From assembly GCA_000499405.2 (NCBI GenBank), contig HG738138.1, forward strand, positions 13,579,208-13,643,207: DNA of 64,000 bases. The letters run 5' to 3'. This stretch comes from Onchocerca volvulus. Its lineage: Eukaryota; Nematoda; Chromadorea; Rhabditida; Onchocercidae. The notes beneath the pieces are model-generated. The model searched no databases and was not told the origin of the DNA. It saw only the letters and a list, made by a program, of their open reading frames with translations. Positions 28,701 through 45,600 of this stretch are shown piece after piece. The position numbers and the translations under genes were made by a program. Position 1 is the first letter of the stretch, and each line of letters begins with the position of its first letter.

Positions 28701-30549
28701 AGATTTCTTTTTTTTTTTTTTAGAGAACATCTGTTTAACATCGTAATAGCTATAGAATTAAAAATATATTTACTCAAAGTACAATAAAGAATTACATATA
28801 CTATGCATTTATCAGATATTTCCGTCAAAAATCCAGCATTTTATTAGAGAATTAACTGCAAGATTGTAAAAAAAAATATTTAGTTTTTTATTTTTTCACG
28901 ACAAGATAGAATATCATATCGCCAAAGATTCTGCAAACTTTCACATCTCGTAATTTCTCAGTAATGAATGAAAAATTAGTTGTATTTATCAGCCGAAAAT
29001 TGCATACAGTGATTATCTGATGAGTTAGAAGTCCATGCACAATGATGCAAGATTTCCGGAAATATAATATGCTACTCTATCTGATTGAAATCAAATCATT
29101 TCAAAATCCAAATCTCGTGGTATTTGTGTTTCTAATTCTCAGGAAAAATATGGTTTGAAAAGATTTTTGCGTTTAAAAATTATTAAACACGCATACATGA
29201 TGATTGTTCGGTTCGGAAGCAGTTGTACTGGAACGATGAGGTATATCTTTATGGTTGAAATCACAGAATGTATGAAATTTGATTTCAATTTATCAGCTAC
29301 ATAAGCAGAGGAGTAATTCATTCGTTCTCTGTTCTTATTCTTCCTGCAAAGTGGTCAAAAAAGTTGCTCAAGCAGGCAATCGATCTTCATCACAATTCAA
29401 CGAGAAGAGACAGCGGGACAGGGATGGATCGCTGTTTGCCATATGTAGTGCGTACGGAAGTTCGTTGAAATTCATTGTGACATTTTGTTGTCTGTCTCAG
29501 AAAAAAAAAAAAAAAAAAAAAAAACTATTTTCCATAGATGCATGAAACGCTTAATTCTCCGTCTACCCGCTCTCAATTTACAACGCAAAGTTTTATGTAA
29601 GACAAAATAACGAATGAAATGAGGAGAATTAGACTGAAGAAGGATAGAAATTTAGTATGCGAATTATGTATGGTTAGTCTTTGAACAATTTTGTTCCGTC
29701 GCAGCAGAAAAAAAAGGGACGAACGGATGAGAGTGAAGGGTGGACAGTTGGTACCAGCTGGTGCAGGGACCCTTAGCAACCACGCCATCATCATTTATGC
29801 ATATATGTGAAATGTTTGTGAAGTATATTACCGGCATTGAAGCATCCGAGGAGACAAAAATGACAGGTCGCAGTGGCTCATAATCTTCAGCCTTGTTTGT
29901 TTGCTAAATTTATTTACAACAACAACAATAACAAGAGCAACAAATAAAATCAATAAACAGATCGACATCATGCAATAATTTCTACATATTGTTGTTAGGA
30001 ACAAAATGGACAGCAGCCAGTGGCCGGTGACAGAAGCTTCATTCAGCAGGCAATAGCTCAAACATAACTTTCACTATTGTACTTAAGTTTTCTTCTTTAA
30101 AATACCATTTATATCATTTATTCCTTTTCAAGGAATAACGAAAATTTGAAAAAAATTGGTCTCTGATATTTGAACTATTCTATCTTTGCTACTTAACACT
30201 TAGAAAAAAGTAATTCAAATTTTATTCATTCCCTATTCGAGCACTCCAAAAATGATGTTCCAGTTCTTCCTTAAATTAAAATTTTTTTTTGTGTAACTCA
30301 ATATTCCATTAAATAAAACATTATATCTGATATATATTATCTAGAATTAATTTGCACATAGCACAACTTTTCTTTTATGGCTAGTTCCTTTAAGCAATAC
30401 CTTTTTATCAATTCCGCAGTGTCCAAAAAAATTTTTCCCGTTTTGGAATGGTAAAACAGATTGGATGTAAAATTAAGCTTAATATGTCTAATTTGTCATG
30501 CGTCATCGAACAATCAAAGAATCCTTAGGGAGAATATAAATGTAAAAAA

Positions 30550-32200
30550 CCAATTCCATGCATAATCGACAGAATTTCCCATCTTCGAATAATCTTGTAG
30601 TCGAAATATTAGATAAAATGAGATTATCAGAATTCAACTTAATAGCAAGATCGCAATTAGTTTCAAATATTTCAGATAATGTTTTGCATAATTCTGGTGA
30701 AAGTGAAATGTTGAGAAAGCTTAAAGATCAATGTAAAGATGAAATAATGTAATCAAAGAATTGACAAACAAGTTGATGAGATATCTCTGATTCCCTGAAA
30801 ACTTAGGAAATGCAAAAATAGTAATCCAAAAAAAAGGAAAATTACTAAGAGAAAAGACCTACCTATGCAAATAGATCACATTTCTTGGAACTAAAAAACA
30901 GTTATTGAATTATCACATGCCATATTGTGCTAACTAAGAGCCATTAAAAGAGTGTAATGCACAAGTTTTAATCCTTTTACCTGAAATTGTCTTAACTTCT
31001 CAATTGGTAAATCAGATCCAATAAATATCAAAAATTTAGCTCAATGTTAATAATTGGCTCAACATGGCAAATGGAAATATGCAGGTAATAGGGACGAGAT
31101 GAGTGCTTTTTTTAAATTTATAAAAATCCAAACTTGATTATTGCTGATGAAGAACAACAACTTGCTTGAAATCATTCATCCCCAAATATTTTTTGGAATA
31201 TAGATATGACGAAATAATGAAAGATCTTTGTGTTATAGAAATATTTTGATTTTTTTTTTTTTTTTAAACCAGGCTTTTGACCTTTACTATAGCATAATTT
31301 ACATCATGTTAACACAGCGCATAAGGAGTTTGTTTACTCTATGTTACCACGGCACAGCACAATTTACAATATGCTAACTATAGCGTAAAGGTCAAAAACT
31401 TGGTTTTATTAAGATATTTCTATAATGCAAAGATCTTTGATTATTTCGACATATCTATATTCCAAAAAATATTTCGGCCTTTTCGACACACGTTACAAAC
31501 GGCAGTTACAATAATGCAAGGTGATATGAGAAACAATAAGCAATAGATCTCAATGAACTTTTTGAACAAAAAACAAATCGCAAAGAAAAATCAGCAGATC
31601 ATGTTTTTTCTAAATGCCAGGGGTATGCCCAGCTGGCAGTTTGTAAAAAGTGAGAATACGAAATTCCTTGTTTAAATTGTGTTATTTGAACACAAGAAAA
31701 ACAATATTCTTTTATGTCATCATTTCTCTTATCAATCAACACTTCCAGAAAAATGTCCTAATTGTCAAAATGAACAGCTATTGTCTTTTTACGTTGTAGG
31801 AATTGAAAGATTACTTTAGGAATCAGTAAAATTGAGACCAAATACAAAAAATGCGACCATAAGTAGTAATCAAAAGTCGGTGAGTAATTTTATTGACTTA
31901 GTGTTGAAAAAAAGTGAATGTTATAATCGGTACACAAATAATTGCTAAAGAACACAATTCTCCTAAATTAATTTTGATTGACATGATAAATGCAAATCAA
32001 AGTCTTCAGAATTCTGGGCAACAAAAAAAAAAAACACATCAATTATTGCATCAAATAGCCGAAAGTTCTGGAAGAGTGCACATCAGTAATTCTAAAAGCT
32101 CGGTAATAAAAGCTTGTAACATCAAAAAAGAGACTTATTTTACGAAGTCGAACTTAAATAGTCCGAAAAAAAAAAAATAAAGATTCGAAGTCCAAAATAC
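30550..32200 (+). other. Region of possible decayed retroelement sequence
   Basis: Short plus-strand frames at 30558-30752 and 31914-32180, and a stop-interrupted Cys-rich stretch near 31600-31770 (CQGY, VCKK, PCLNC, CPNC) that vaguely resembles a gag zinc-knuckle region. The similarity is weak and may be chance. The foldback element at 31184-31474 lies within this stretch. Confidence 0.2.
31184..31474. mobile_element. Foldback / MITE-like element with long terminal inverted repeats
   Basis: The two ends are reverse complements. The outer 14 bp (AAATATTTTTTGGA at 31184-31197 and its complement at 31461-31474) match perfectly, and the similarity continues inward for roughly 120 nt per arm with a few mismatches, including GATATGNCGAAATAAT, AAAGATCTTTG and TTTTTGACCTTTAC. 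The left arm carries an extra T-run and the centre is a short unique spacer. It has no coding capacity. This fits a non-autonomous DNA-transposon derivative; I could not identify the family or a clear target-site duplication. Confidence 0.75.
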
Positions 32201-33240
32201 CACCATTTAGCAGATTGATAATACTTATAGTTTATGATAGGAATCAGATTGCAACTCCAAAATCAGCAATCAAAATCAGTACTATTCTTTTGCACTATAA
32301 ATGTTCGATTACCGCTCCTTCTTTATTGTCATCCCAGTGAGTGGACCGAAACCTAAAAGAAAAAATTTGAAATTCTTGGTCCATTGCCGGCGACAATAAA
32401 TTTTTTAAATAATCAGTATCGGTATAGGACATTATTAAACATGAACAACATTTTTTATTCGTACAAAGGAAGTTAAAATATGGACATTCCGACATATGCT
32501 GATGACGAGTCTCTCTAATGGATAAAATTTACATGCTTAGTTCATATATAAATTCAAGATTTTTCGAAAATTTTATAAAATAAGAAAAAAGAAATAAAGT
32601 TGCGATAATTTATACACTATTAAAATGAAGCACAATTTATTCAGTGCAGTTTGTTTCATTACTTTTTTTACTCAATTTCAGATTTGGAACGTTCGCATCT
32701 CTTACATTTGTTCGCTTCTAATCGAGAACTGTATGATAAACTTAACGGTTACATAACTGCACCGATGTGGTCGCTTGGTCGTCAATCGTTTTTAGATTTT
32801 TAAATGATGCTGCAATCAGAAAAATGATTGTAAAGCAATAACATTTCAGTAGATCAAATATGACTTTAAAAACATAAAACTAAAAATTCATGAATATTTA
32901 AAAGTTTCAATTATTAATATTACTTTTTTTGATTGAGTAGTTTTTTCATTGAATTCTTTGGACGTTTTATTTTTCATTTACTTTCAATGTTTCATTATCT
33001 TAAAAATACTGTATTTGTAGCAAATTAAATTCACTTGGAAGGGCGAAGATCTCAATACCATTGCCGAATTTGGATATCGATATTCACTAATTGTTTTGCA
33101 TCGTAGTTACGGCGAATAAAGTCTGTCAAACCAAAAACCCGTTACACAGCAAATCCAATTCTTCCTAATTTCTAATTCTATAAAAACTTTCCCCAGATTT
33201 TTATTTTCACGACAATTTCTTGGGGCCTGAGGTAAAGTAA
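31475..33240. other. Non-coding flank between the foldback element and the BEL/Pao gag
   Basis: There is no intact gene. The last several hundred bases before the gag relic (about 32.6-33.2 kb) would be expected to hold an LTR and primer-binding site. I could not define LTR ends because no second copy is recognisable. Confidence 0.4.
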
Positions 33241-35500
33241 CATGTCTGAAAGTTAAACTACAGCACCTCAAAACAAGAGGCAAAGGTCCGAAAACTTCGA
33301 AGAAAACTTCTAAATGAAGTTAGCGGAATCGAACCACCGGATCAAACATTTCCGCCAAAAGAACTATAACAGCAATACGAAATCAAAATGCAGATTTTAA
33401 GGAAAAAACCAAAACTTTGAATTCTATGCTGGATGTTTGAAATAGGTCATTCAGAAGTGGTTGAATCTCATTCAAAGAACGACAATGCATCAATAAAAAA
33501 GGAAGAGAAAAAGCAATGTGCAGAAATGTCGACGATTGAGAAGGTATCTTAAATTTAATAATTAGTGCAAGAGAAGTTCTCATTACTTTGAAATTATAAA
33601 GTGATGATTATGAACTGTTATGAACTAATGATGAACTAATGTTTCAACGCTTAAGCCAAGTAGATACCAAAGAACCTGGTAAGAGAGACATCCCAAAGCA
33701 TCTCTCATTCAAAGTAAACCAACCACAACCATTACTACCATCTTTAGCCGAGAATTCTGGAGCAGCTTCAACGAAGTTCGACACCTCCAAAAAAATCCAG
33801 GCATTCAAAATTCCAATTGTTTAATTTCATTTCTGAGAGGAGAGGCTTTACTAACTATGAAGGTTTATGACATCGCCCCAGAGAATTATGAATTGATAAG
33901 AAAGATTAATTGAAAAAATGACAAATTTATCATAATAAAGAAGTCGCTATGCAACGAATTTCATTCTATCGAAAGAAATGATGAAAAATAGAAATCAGTC
34001 GTGGAAGCAATGAGAAGAATTCTCCGAAAACGAGAAGTAATAGATGAGGATATAGAATATTCTAGTATCGAAACAACAATAGAACGTAGATTGTCAGCTT
34101 GGATTTTAGATAGAATTTATCAATTAAAATCGGTGGAAGAAAACTGGGCTGTAAACAAATTCCGATAATTCCTAGCGGAACTGGTTCAAAGAAACGAAGA
34201 AATAACCAAGGCTTAAATTCTTAGTAAAGACAAAAATTCAATAGAGGTCAAACCGAAAAGAATTCTTCACTATGCTAAGAAAGAAACTTCAGCCCTAGTC
34301 ACGAACTCAACAGTTCATACCAAGTGATCTTAAGTTGAACATAGAATCAAAGAAAATTCCAAAGGGTGGCAGAACTGGAAGACTCTGTCAGTTTGTAATA
34401 GGGATAATCGGGATAATGAATGTCATATTTATTTCACACTTGACCACCGAATGGAACGTTTGAGAAAACCCAATGCATGCGTCAGCTGTCTTCGATCAGG
34501 TCATACGGCAAATAATGGCAACAAGAAGAAACTTTTATGTTTCCACTGCAAAGGCCTTCACTATATTGCACTTTGTCATATCAAATGCAAGTACTACAAA
34601 GCGTGGCAAAGAAAAATTGGATTCGACGCAATAACAAATTTAATAACCGAAACGGGGATGGAAAATGATAAGCAAATCTTACTTCTATGCAAAGAAATTA
34701 ACGCAGTCAATACAAGTTACTCAGAAACTCAACAAGACCGACATAGGTTCACAATTATCTTTTATTTCTAAGGCTTATCGCTTAATTTGATAGTAAGATA
34801 CCAAAGGCATTTCTTACTATCAAAGCAGAAATCGGGATAAAAATTGGGAAAAGGAAATAATGTTTGAGGCAGTTACAATAGATTACTTGGCAAATGAATT
34901 GCAAATAGTTAAACTGGATGAAAAAGAATTGTCATCCGTTACAAAACAAGACCAACTAATTGGTCTCAAAAGTCACTGGAAACAGATTGTTTGAGACCAG
35001 TAACAATCTCACATGCACATTGGAGCAAATTACTTGTTTGAATTTATCCAGCTAGACGAGATTGAGAATTTAAGATCTAGATTCTTTTTATCCGCACGAA
35101 ATTTGAGCTATGATAGCTAGAAGCGGATATACGAATGAATTTACAACTATAACGCAATATTAGTAGAACCCATTTGTGTTGCTAATGCCATTAGCAATCC
35201 AGACATAGATCAGTTTTTGGTAATTAGAAATTAATAGACATTCAAGAGCAACCTAATGTCTACGATGATAAGAAGGTATCAAAACAATTTAACCAAAGCA
35301 TCATTAAGAAAAAGAAAAAATATCAAGTTTGTTGGCAATGGAAAGAAGATTCAAAGGTCAAATTAAATGACAATTACGGCTTTGTGTTTCGGTCGATTAA
35401 AATCATAAATCAGATGACTTTAGACTGATTCTCAGCTGTTTAATCGACACAATGAAATAATTCAAGAACAGCTGTGATCCAGTACTCGAAGATAAACTCG
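33241..35500 (+). pseudogene. Decayed BEL/Pao LTR retrotransposon: gag, protease and RT start
   Basis: The reading frame shifts repeatedly and carries many stops, so this is a dead copy. In order on the plus strand I see: a possible gag start at ATG 33241; a Pao gag block near 33750-33900 (FWSSFNEV, FLRGEAL, APENYELI); a second gag block near 34000-34200 (ERRLSAWILDRIYQLKS); the zinc-knuckle segment at 34451-34600 (CVSCLRSGHT, CFHCKGLHYIALC); a protease-like start near 34740 (QLSFISKAY); and the first part of reverse transcriptase near 35270-35420 (KKYQVCWQWKED, LNDNYGFVF). Similarity stops around 35.5 kb, before the RT catalytic region. Assignment to BEL/Pao rests on these ordered motifs. 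Confidence 0.8.
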
Positions 35501-38300
35501 AAGTGTTTCTCGGTATGAATCAGAATGAAGCAATAACGACTGATAGTTGTGGATTTGTCATTCCATACGCGATAAATAATGATATTGCTATTGATTTGAA
35601 AAATTTTGAAGATAAATTATAAAAACGAAGAAACACTTGTGATGACATGAACTTCACTTCAAAAGAATTGGAAATAATAGCTCAAAATCCAGAAATATTT
35701 AACCTAGCTATTAAACAACAAAAATCAAAACGATTTTGAAAAAAGATTAATCACAAGAAGAAGAGTTAGGGGAAAATTTGAAGAATAGATTTGGTAAAAC
35801 TATAGAAATAATTGAAGAATTATTAGAATTGTCAACACATTGGAAGTTAATCACCTTTGGTATAAGTACTGCCTAAAATAATAATCATTATCAAGTTGGA
35901 ATTTGATTGAATTAAATCTTCAATCTGTCTCAAATTCTCAAGAAATACCCAAAAACCAAATTACATTTATATCATATGAATAGAAATTCTTTTCGCTATA
36001 ATCCTAAATTTATCCCTCTCAGTAAGAATATCGGAATAGCCGAAATATTCTATAATATAAAAGAATCGAGATGACCAAGATATTTTTATATTATCGTTTT
36101 TAATATGTGATTTCGTAATTGTTCCATTTTGTGGAGCTTTAGAGTTCTATTTAATGTCTTAAGTTCTAATAATATAAATCATTTCCATTAGTTACATTTA
36201 CGGTCATATAAGGGTCTAAAATAATCTATATTTATATTATATTCTCTTTAACTACCAATCATTCTATAATATGAATTGTTAGATTAACGATAATAGTTAA
36301 CTGATTAGTTGCAGTGTTCATATTCTCACCTTTCTTCTTTTGAAAATAAAATGATTTCTCAATTTTTGAGTTTAATCTTTATGTAAAAAATTTTACATTA
36401 GTAAATTTCATATATTTCAAATTAAATGGCGTGACTGAAGTATTGCTTATATCAATGCAAATACCATAGTTGTGAGATTTCCCTCATAACAAAAGTTTTA
36501 ATCAACTGCGAATGAAAATTGCGACAAAGGATATTATCAATAATAGAACAGAAGGTTACAAATTTATTCTCATAGTTGAAATGAAAATTCACAAACTTTG
36601 AAAGTTTGAATTCAAATCCATCCACCATTGTACTTACAATTGATGGAAAATCGCAAATAAATGGCAACATCATCAAATGATAATTTTGTGAAAGCAGCCG
36701 GCCAGTACATGTGATCGCAGTTCAATATAAAGAATACTATAAAATTTATATAAAGAAATCAGTATCCCATCTCTTTTGCTAGTTGTGTTTACTTCGTTTA
36801 GTTCGATTATCGTTCTAATTTTGATATCATTTATCAGAAATTCTTCAAATTGCAACATCTGCAAGAGATAATTTTGCAAACTTTGCTATTTAATCATTAC
36901 AATCTATGATTTTATCACTGCTATAATTCCAGCAGAAATGACAGCAGTGTGTGTGTGTGTGCCATATAAAGTTTTTACCACCAACTTTGTCCATTGCTAA
37001 CGAGTTAATTTAAATAGTACGGATGAAATCAATTTGTTGAAATATCACCATTACCATTATTGGTTACTTACTGAAATATAGATATGTTCCTAACTAATAA
37101 CGGATATCCATGCATTCGAAATGAAATGAAGCCCAACGAACACATTGACTATTCTCCGAAGGACATTGATCGGATCTTACCAACTACCAATGTGTACAGC
37201 ATTCATCTTCTCAATTCAAACATTGTATTTTACGTGCCTTATACGGTATCAAAAGCGATCAATTATCTTCTTTAATTTTCTGTCAAATTTATTTGTTTCT
37301 CAAAATGTTTAGAATTTTCCCGAAATACTCTTAATATATACAGCATAATATTCTGGATCAAATACACACTTTATCCAGACGAGAGTGATGAATCTATGGT
37401 ACTTGCTGTTCAAAAATATTCAGAAATTTGTAGCTTTGCTGAAAGATAATAAATGAAACCGCTAACCTTGTTAAACAAGTAAAATTACCTGAAGGAGGCA
37501 ATTCATCAATTCAAATGTGACTTTTAATTAACTAGCAATCAATTCAAATTTAATGCTTGATTATGTGCAACACTTGCAGTTGCATTTCTTATAAGAATTG
37601 CCTGGATCAAGTGCTATGGTCTTGAACCTTTTTCTTTTTCTTCGACTTTGTCGCATACTTGCATTTCTTCGACAAAGCACTTCCTTGACTTTATCAATCA
37701 CTGTATGCATATGTTGTGATGTGAATATTTTGATGAATCAGTGATTCAATGAATGTTAAACCTTTTCATCATTGAGAAACCAAAGAGTATTCTAATTAAA
37801 TTTGGAAATGTCATATTTCATGGCATTGAATATCGTTAAAGCTTTTTGCGCCTTTTAAATGAGCATCATATACAATCGAAGACTTATATTATGGTTTTAT
37901 GGATAACTTTTGATGAAATAGACAATGGATGATGCCTTTTTGATCCATTTCTGAATAAACTTCTCCGATTATTTCGATTTTCAACTGTTCTTGTTCTCGG
38001 ATTGTTTCATTGTAGTACTCAAGTAATGTTTGATCGTACTGCAGTCTCTAATTAATGTTTTGAGATGGTCCTAATTAATTAGCGACCAATTCAAATATTT
38101 ATTTGAAGTATTTCAGTATAATATCCAAGTGTTTAATTTTTATGCTTGAGTAAAGTAATAGACCACCGTATCTATATCGATCCATTAAGAAATAATTCTA
38201 ATTCATTTACTACTGAAATTCCAGTCATTTGAATATTTTGGCAAATGGTAAGAAGTAAAAGAGTCCGAGCTGGAATTTCAGCAGCATACATTTATTTGGC
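35501..38300. other. Intergenic, no gene seen
   Basis: AT-rich sequence. A 63-codon plus-strand frame at 37084-37275 has no recognisable motif. The remaining domains of the BEL/Pao pol (RT core, RNase H) are not found here. Confidence 0.5.
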
Positions 38301-38400
38301 AGAGTTTTAGTGTCAGTGCAGTGAAATTTTCAAGTAGAGGCTAAATTTTCAAGGATTTTCTCTTGTTCCATATTCCATGTTTGCATGTCCCAAATTTATC

Positions 38401-38406
38401 TTTATT
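38401..38406 (-). terminator. Polyadenylation signal AATAAA of cathepsin gene 1
   Basis: AATAAA on the minus strand about 85 nt after the stop codon of the gene ending at 38489. The same hexamer sits at the homologous place in the second gene (46114-46119), which supports it. Confidence 0.6.
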
Positions 38407-38488
38407 AATTCAAAATTATTGCCCTCAAACATAGATGAAAGTTAGAATTTGGCCAATAAATACTATTCAAAATCAAATTTAATCATTT

Positions 38489-42258
<3,770 letters not shown>

Positions 42259-42487
42259 GAGTTTTTTTCTGTTTCTGTTTTCCAAACATCGTTGGACTAT
42301 CATTCGTTCTCCTTAAATAAGAAAGTCTGTTGGTACAGCTTGATCGTCATTAAATACTATGCCATCAAATACAATGCTGATGATTTACCTTAAAACGTAA
42401 AATTCTTTTTGACGAATTGTTTGTTCAGTGAAGCATTCCATAGGTCAACCGTAAAACAAACGAACCGCTTGGAAAAAGTACGGATGT

Positions 42488-42516
42488 GAATGAAAGTTTT
42501 ATTCAAAACAAATTCT
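42488..42516 (-). promoter_or_regulatory. 29-bp block conserved upstream of cathepsin gene 1
   Basis: Identical over 29 bp to 50108-50136, at a matching distance (about 230 bp) upstream of the start codon of each paralogue, within flanks that are otherwise clearly diverged. It could be a promoter element or simply a slowly changing part of the duplication. Confidence 0.4.
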
Positions 42517-42826
42517 CGCTTTCACAAAAATTGAAAAGTGTAAATAACGGCGAAATGATTCCCATAATATACGAAAATGGAATCAAGCCTGAGCAATTTC
42601 AGAAATGGCACTATTCGAGAGCAGTGAATAAACGACGAAGGAATAAGAGGATTAATTTGTTATAAAACAATTATGACTTATTTAATCGGTAAATCTAACG
42701 AATACTAATATCGACATGTTTTGATGATATAAGGATTGATTGGCTTTAATAGTTCGTTCAGCAGTGACATCTACTCTTAGAGAAATTCATTTTCGTCGAA
42801 ATTAATTAATTCTGGTTCAATTCCAG

Positions 42827-44076
42827 ACTGAGGAAGAATTCATTATGAAGAATGGACTTCGTTTCCCCAATGAAATTTCCCATCAAGCAAGAAGGACTCG
42901 CCTGGCATACTCGTCAAAAATCAAGTATAACTTACACCCAACTTCTCATGCTTAACTTTATGCTAAATTACTTCCGATAGCGGTATGAACTAATTCAGAA
43001 ACTAGTGCATCACTATTCGGAACTCTTCAGTGATCGCAAATCTGAAGATTGTATGAATATTATAAAATATATTATGAACTGGTCTCGATTATCACCAATC
43101 AGTTTCGAATATAAAAATCCATTACTTACAAAGTTTGCTCAAGTTTTCCGAGCAATTATGATTAATTAGGGCGCATTGGTTGCGATTATTTGAAATGAGA
43201 TGCATGCAATATAGTGATATCCCGCATTGTAACCGCTTGCATCGAAATTTAAATTCGAATTTTAATTTGCATTTAAAAAAATCGGAATGAATGGATCACT
43301 TATTAATAACTATTCTCATCGATGAAATCAATAATTGATATTTAATGACAAATATTTTTGTAAGGATAGTATGACAGTTGCTTTGCATTCGCTTTAGCTG
43401 CTACATTGAAAGCTTGCCATGAAATTTAAAGAAAACTTCTCGATTTGTACTCGCAAAATATTATTGATTGAGCAAAAAAAAATATAGCAACTTGGTTACC
43501 AGGATAACTGTATGCCTAAGGCTTTTTTATGCTTTTGAAAGGATTCAAGAAGAATAATATAACTGCTAAAGCCAATCACTTGTAAACTCGAAAAGAAAAA
43601 ATATGGAAAATAATATTCTTAATTTGCGCATTTATGTTGTAATCACAACAAATTTAGTTATTTAGACTTAAAGTTAAACTTCAAGCTATGTTTAGTTACC
43701 AAATGGAATCAGCATGTTGTTACTTCATCCTCAAAAACATAAGAAAATGATAATTTCTTGCAAACTTAATGATTACAGCATCTTCTCTGGTAAGCAAGAA
43801 GGAATGGAGGAAGTTATCTGATTGGCATTGATTATTCGAAAATTTTAGACGTACCAATATGCAATGCAACATGGAATTGCGAAGGAATCGAACTATCCGT
43901 AGTTGGGACTGAATAAAGATGCAAATGGCAAAAGGAAATTGCTGTCGCCACTGATAAGGGTTACGCTGAAATAGATAAGGGTGACGGATTAGGACTTAAG
44001 CAAGCTGCGGTTAAATATAAACCCGTTGTTGTCCGAATTAACGGATCAAAGATCTCTGTCAGATTTTACGAATCCG
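42827..44076 (+). pseudogene. Broken, inverted cathepsin L-like gene relic
   Basis: Three exon relics lie on the plus strand, opposite to both intact genes. Exon 6 equivalent: 42827-42924 ([16 protein letters not shown]), with a 79-nt internal deletion that removes the start of the mature enzyme. Exon 7 equivalent: about 43366-43474, around the active-site Cys (DSCFAFAL) with two stops. Exon 8 equivalent: 43849-44076, one base shorter than in the intact genes (CCGTAGTTGG against CCGTACGTTGG), giving a frameshift and stop. Acceptors TTCCAG and TTTTAG survive. The exon 8 relic is much closer to gene 1 than to gene 2, so it derives from gene 1 or its ancestor. No equivalents of exons 1-5, 9 or 10 were found. 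Confidence 0.85.
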
Positions 44077-44599
44077 GTACATTATGATGAAATATTTCTA
44101 AATTAAGTTGCGATGTAACTTAACTCGGAGTGAGCAATTATTTTTATCTGAGTGTAAAAATCGAACAAAAATTGTGGGGAAATGTCATCAATGTCTTTCG
44201 AGCATTGGTCCGATATGGTGTGCGCTGTGTCGTATGGGTAGCCTGTCTTATGATTTTGGCTTGTTTTAGTAAACACATGAAACTAATAAAAACTACCATG
44301 TGAGTAACTGATATTTGTGAACGGATGACGAAGAATAAAATACCATTATTACAAGTTCTAAGATTTCGGAAAACATTTATTTAAGCAAAAAGTTACAAAA
44401 TATTTGAGGGAATTCTAGTAGGAAAAGCACATGCAGAAAGGATCGACAATGAAGAGAAAAAATATAGAGATAAATACAATTATGAAGGATTATGAATCGA
44501 ACCGAGGAGATTAGAGAATTCGATACTCGATGAACAGAGTAAACATCCGATATATTTGTCAAGACTTAAACATCACTGAGCATGAAATGTTATATCTTG

Positions 44600-45600
44600 C
44601 TAGTGTCTCAAGCAGATTTTCCGAAATGAGGTGTAAATTTTAGATATCGAAATTGATTGAAACATTTCATAAACAATGCCGAGCTTATAAGTGCTGGACG
44701 ATGAAACCGTTCAAATAACCAATCGTGCAAAATCTTTCGAGCCGCGAATGAATTGTTTAACAACTCGTCGGGATGGAAATCTAAGTACATTTTCACCCAA
44801 ATCTGATCATGGAGTACTAGAAAGATGGATGGCACTGCTTACATGTTTTGCAACGAGAACGTTACATCTGGAAATGATAAAGGACATGTAAGCGGAAATC
44901 TTTCTACATATACTGAGATCTAAATTTTGACAGGATTATTCCGAGCAAATAATCTATAATGTGAGTCTGTTTCAACTAATCAAAATATTAATGGAGTATT
45001 ATACAAACTTCGTAGAATTCCTGGAAAGAAAAAATAATTGGAAAAGTCTGAATCAGCAGTGTTTTACAGTGAGAAACTTCAAGAATGAAAGAAGGGGCAA
45101 CGAAGAAGGTATTGACAAGAATTACTGGAATAAGATTCTTGTGAGGAAGAATTTTACTAACACTGACTGTGAAAATAGAGGGCATGATGAATACACGCTC
45201 ATTGATCGGCGATTACAAAGTGGATATACCATTTCAATCGATTTCATCTTTCCAAATGCGTCTTTGATTATACCGTTCAGCAATGAGAATGACTGCAATA
45301 ACGAATTTTCATTTGGCTAACTGAATCCATGGGAAGATTTCTAAATATTGGGAATCAACGCAAAAGGAACTAGATGTATTCTGGTAAATATTGAAACGAG
45401 AATATTCAATCAGTTTAAGGAAGCGAATGCAAACAGGTCACTGAAGTCGAAGCACACCGAAAATCATACGCTATATCTGGACGAAATTGTACTAGTGGAT
45501 GAACCTGAATGCTGTGCAGTATATAGAAACTCGGAATGATCTGGAAATTAAAAGCGAGATAGAGTGGAGATGAATGCAGCAATCAAAATACCAGATGAAT
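44600..45600 (+). pseudogene. Decayed BEL/Pao integrase relic
   Basis: Plus-strand, frameshifted remnants of the integrase end of a BEL/Pao pol. A Cys/Lys-rich zinc-region remnant (KCWTMKPFK) near 44690 is followed by the strongest match, ERWMALLTCFATRTLHLEM (44819-44875), then AEIFLHILR. Next come a segment at 44961-45320 with a C-terminal-domain feel (IDFIFPNASLI) and a further remnant at 45348-45540. In-frame stops and frame changes show that it is dead. It has the same strand and type as the gag/RT relic at 33.2-35.5 kb and could be its other end. Confidence 0.75.

Larger units (their letters stand above)
9315..31183. other. Gene-poor region, about 22 kb
   Basis: No exon chain with matching phases and no known domain was found on either strand. 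It contains microsatellites, a hairpin at 16387-16445 and one exon-like frame at 13932-14171 (all listed). The missing 5' exon or exons of the DM gene should lie somewhere here, so part of this may be its first intron. Blocks of higher GC at 12.1-13.3, 15.7-16.1 and 24.6-24.9 kb gave no recognisable protein. Confidence 0.5.

Noticed and set aside
33300..33345. tRNA-like T-arm (GGTTCGATTCC on the minus strand)
   Set aside because: No matching acceptor stem or anticodon arm upstream; it lies in the retroelement gag relic.
36945..36961. Short GT run
   Set aside because: Only about eight dinucleotides; not worth a separate entry.
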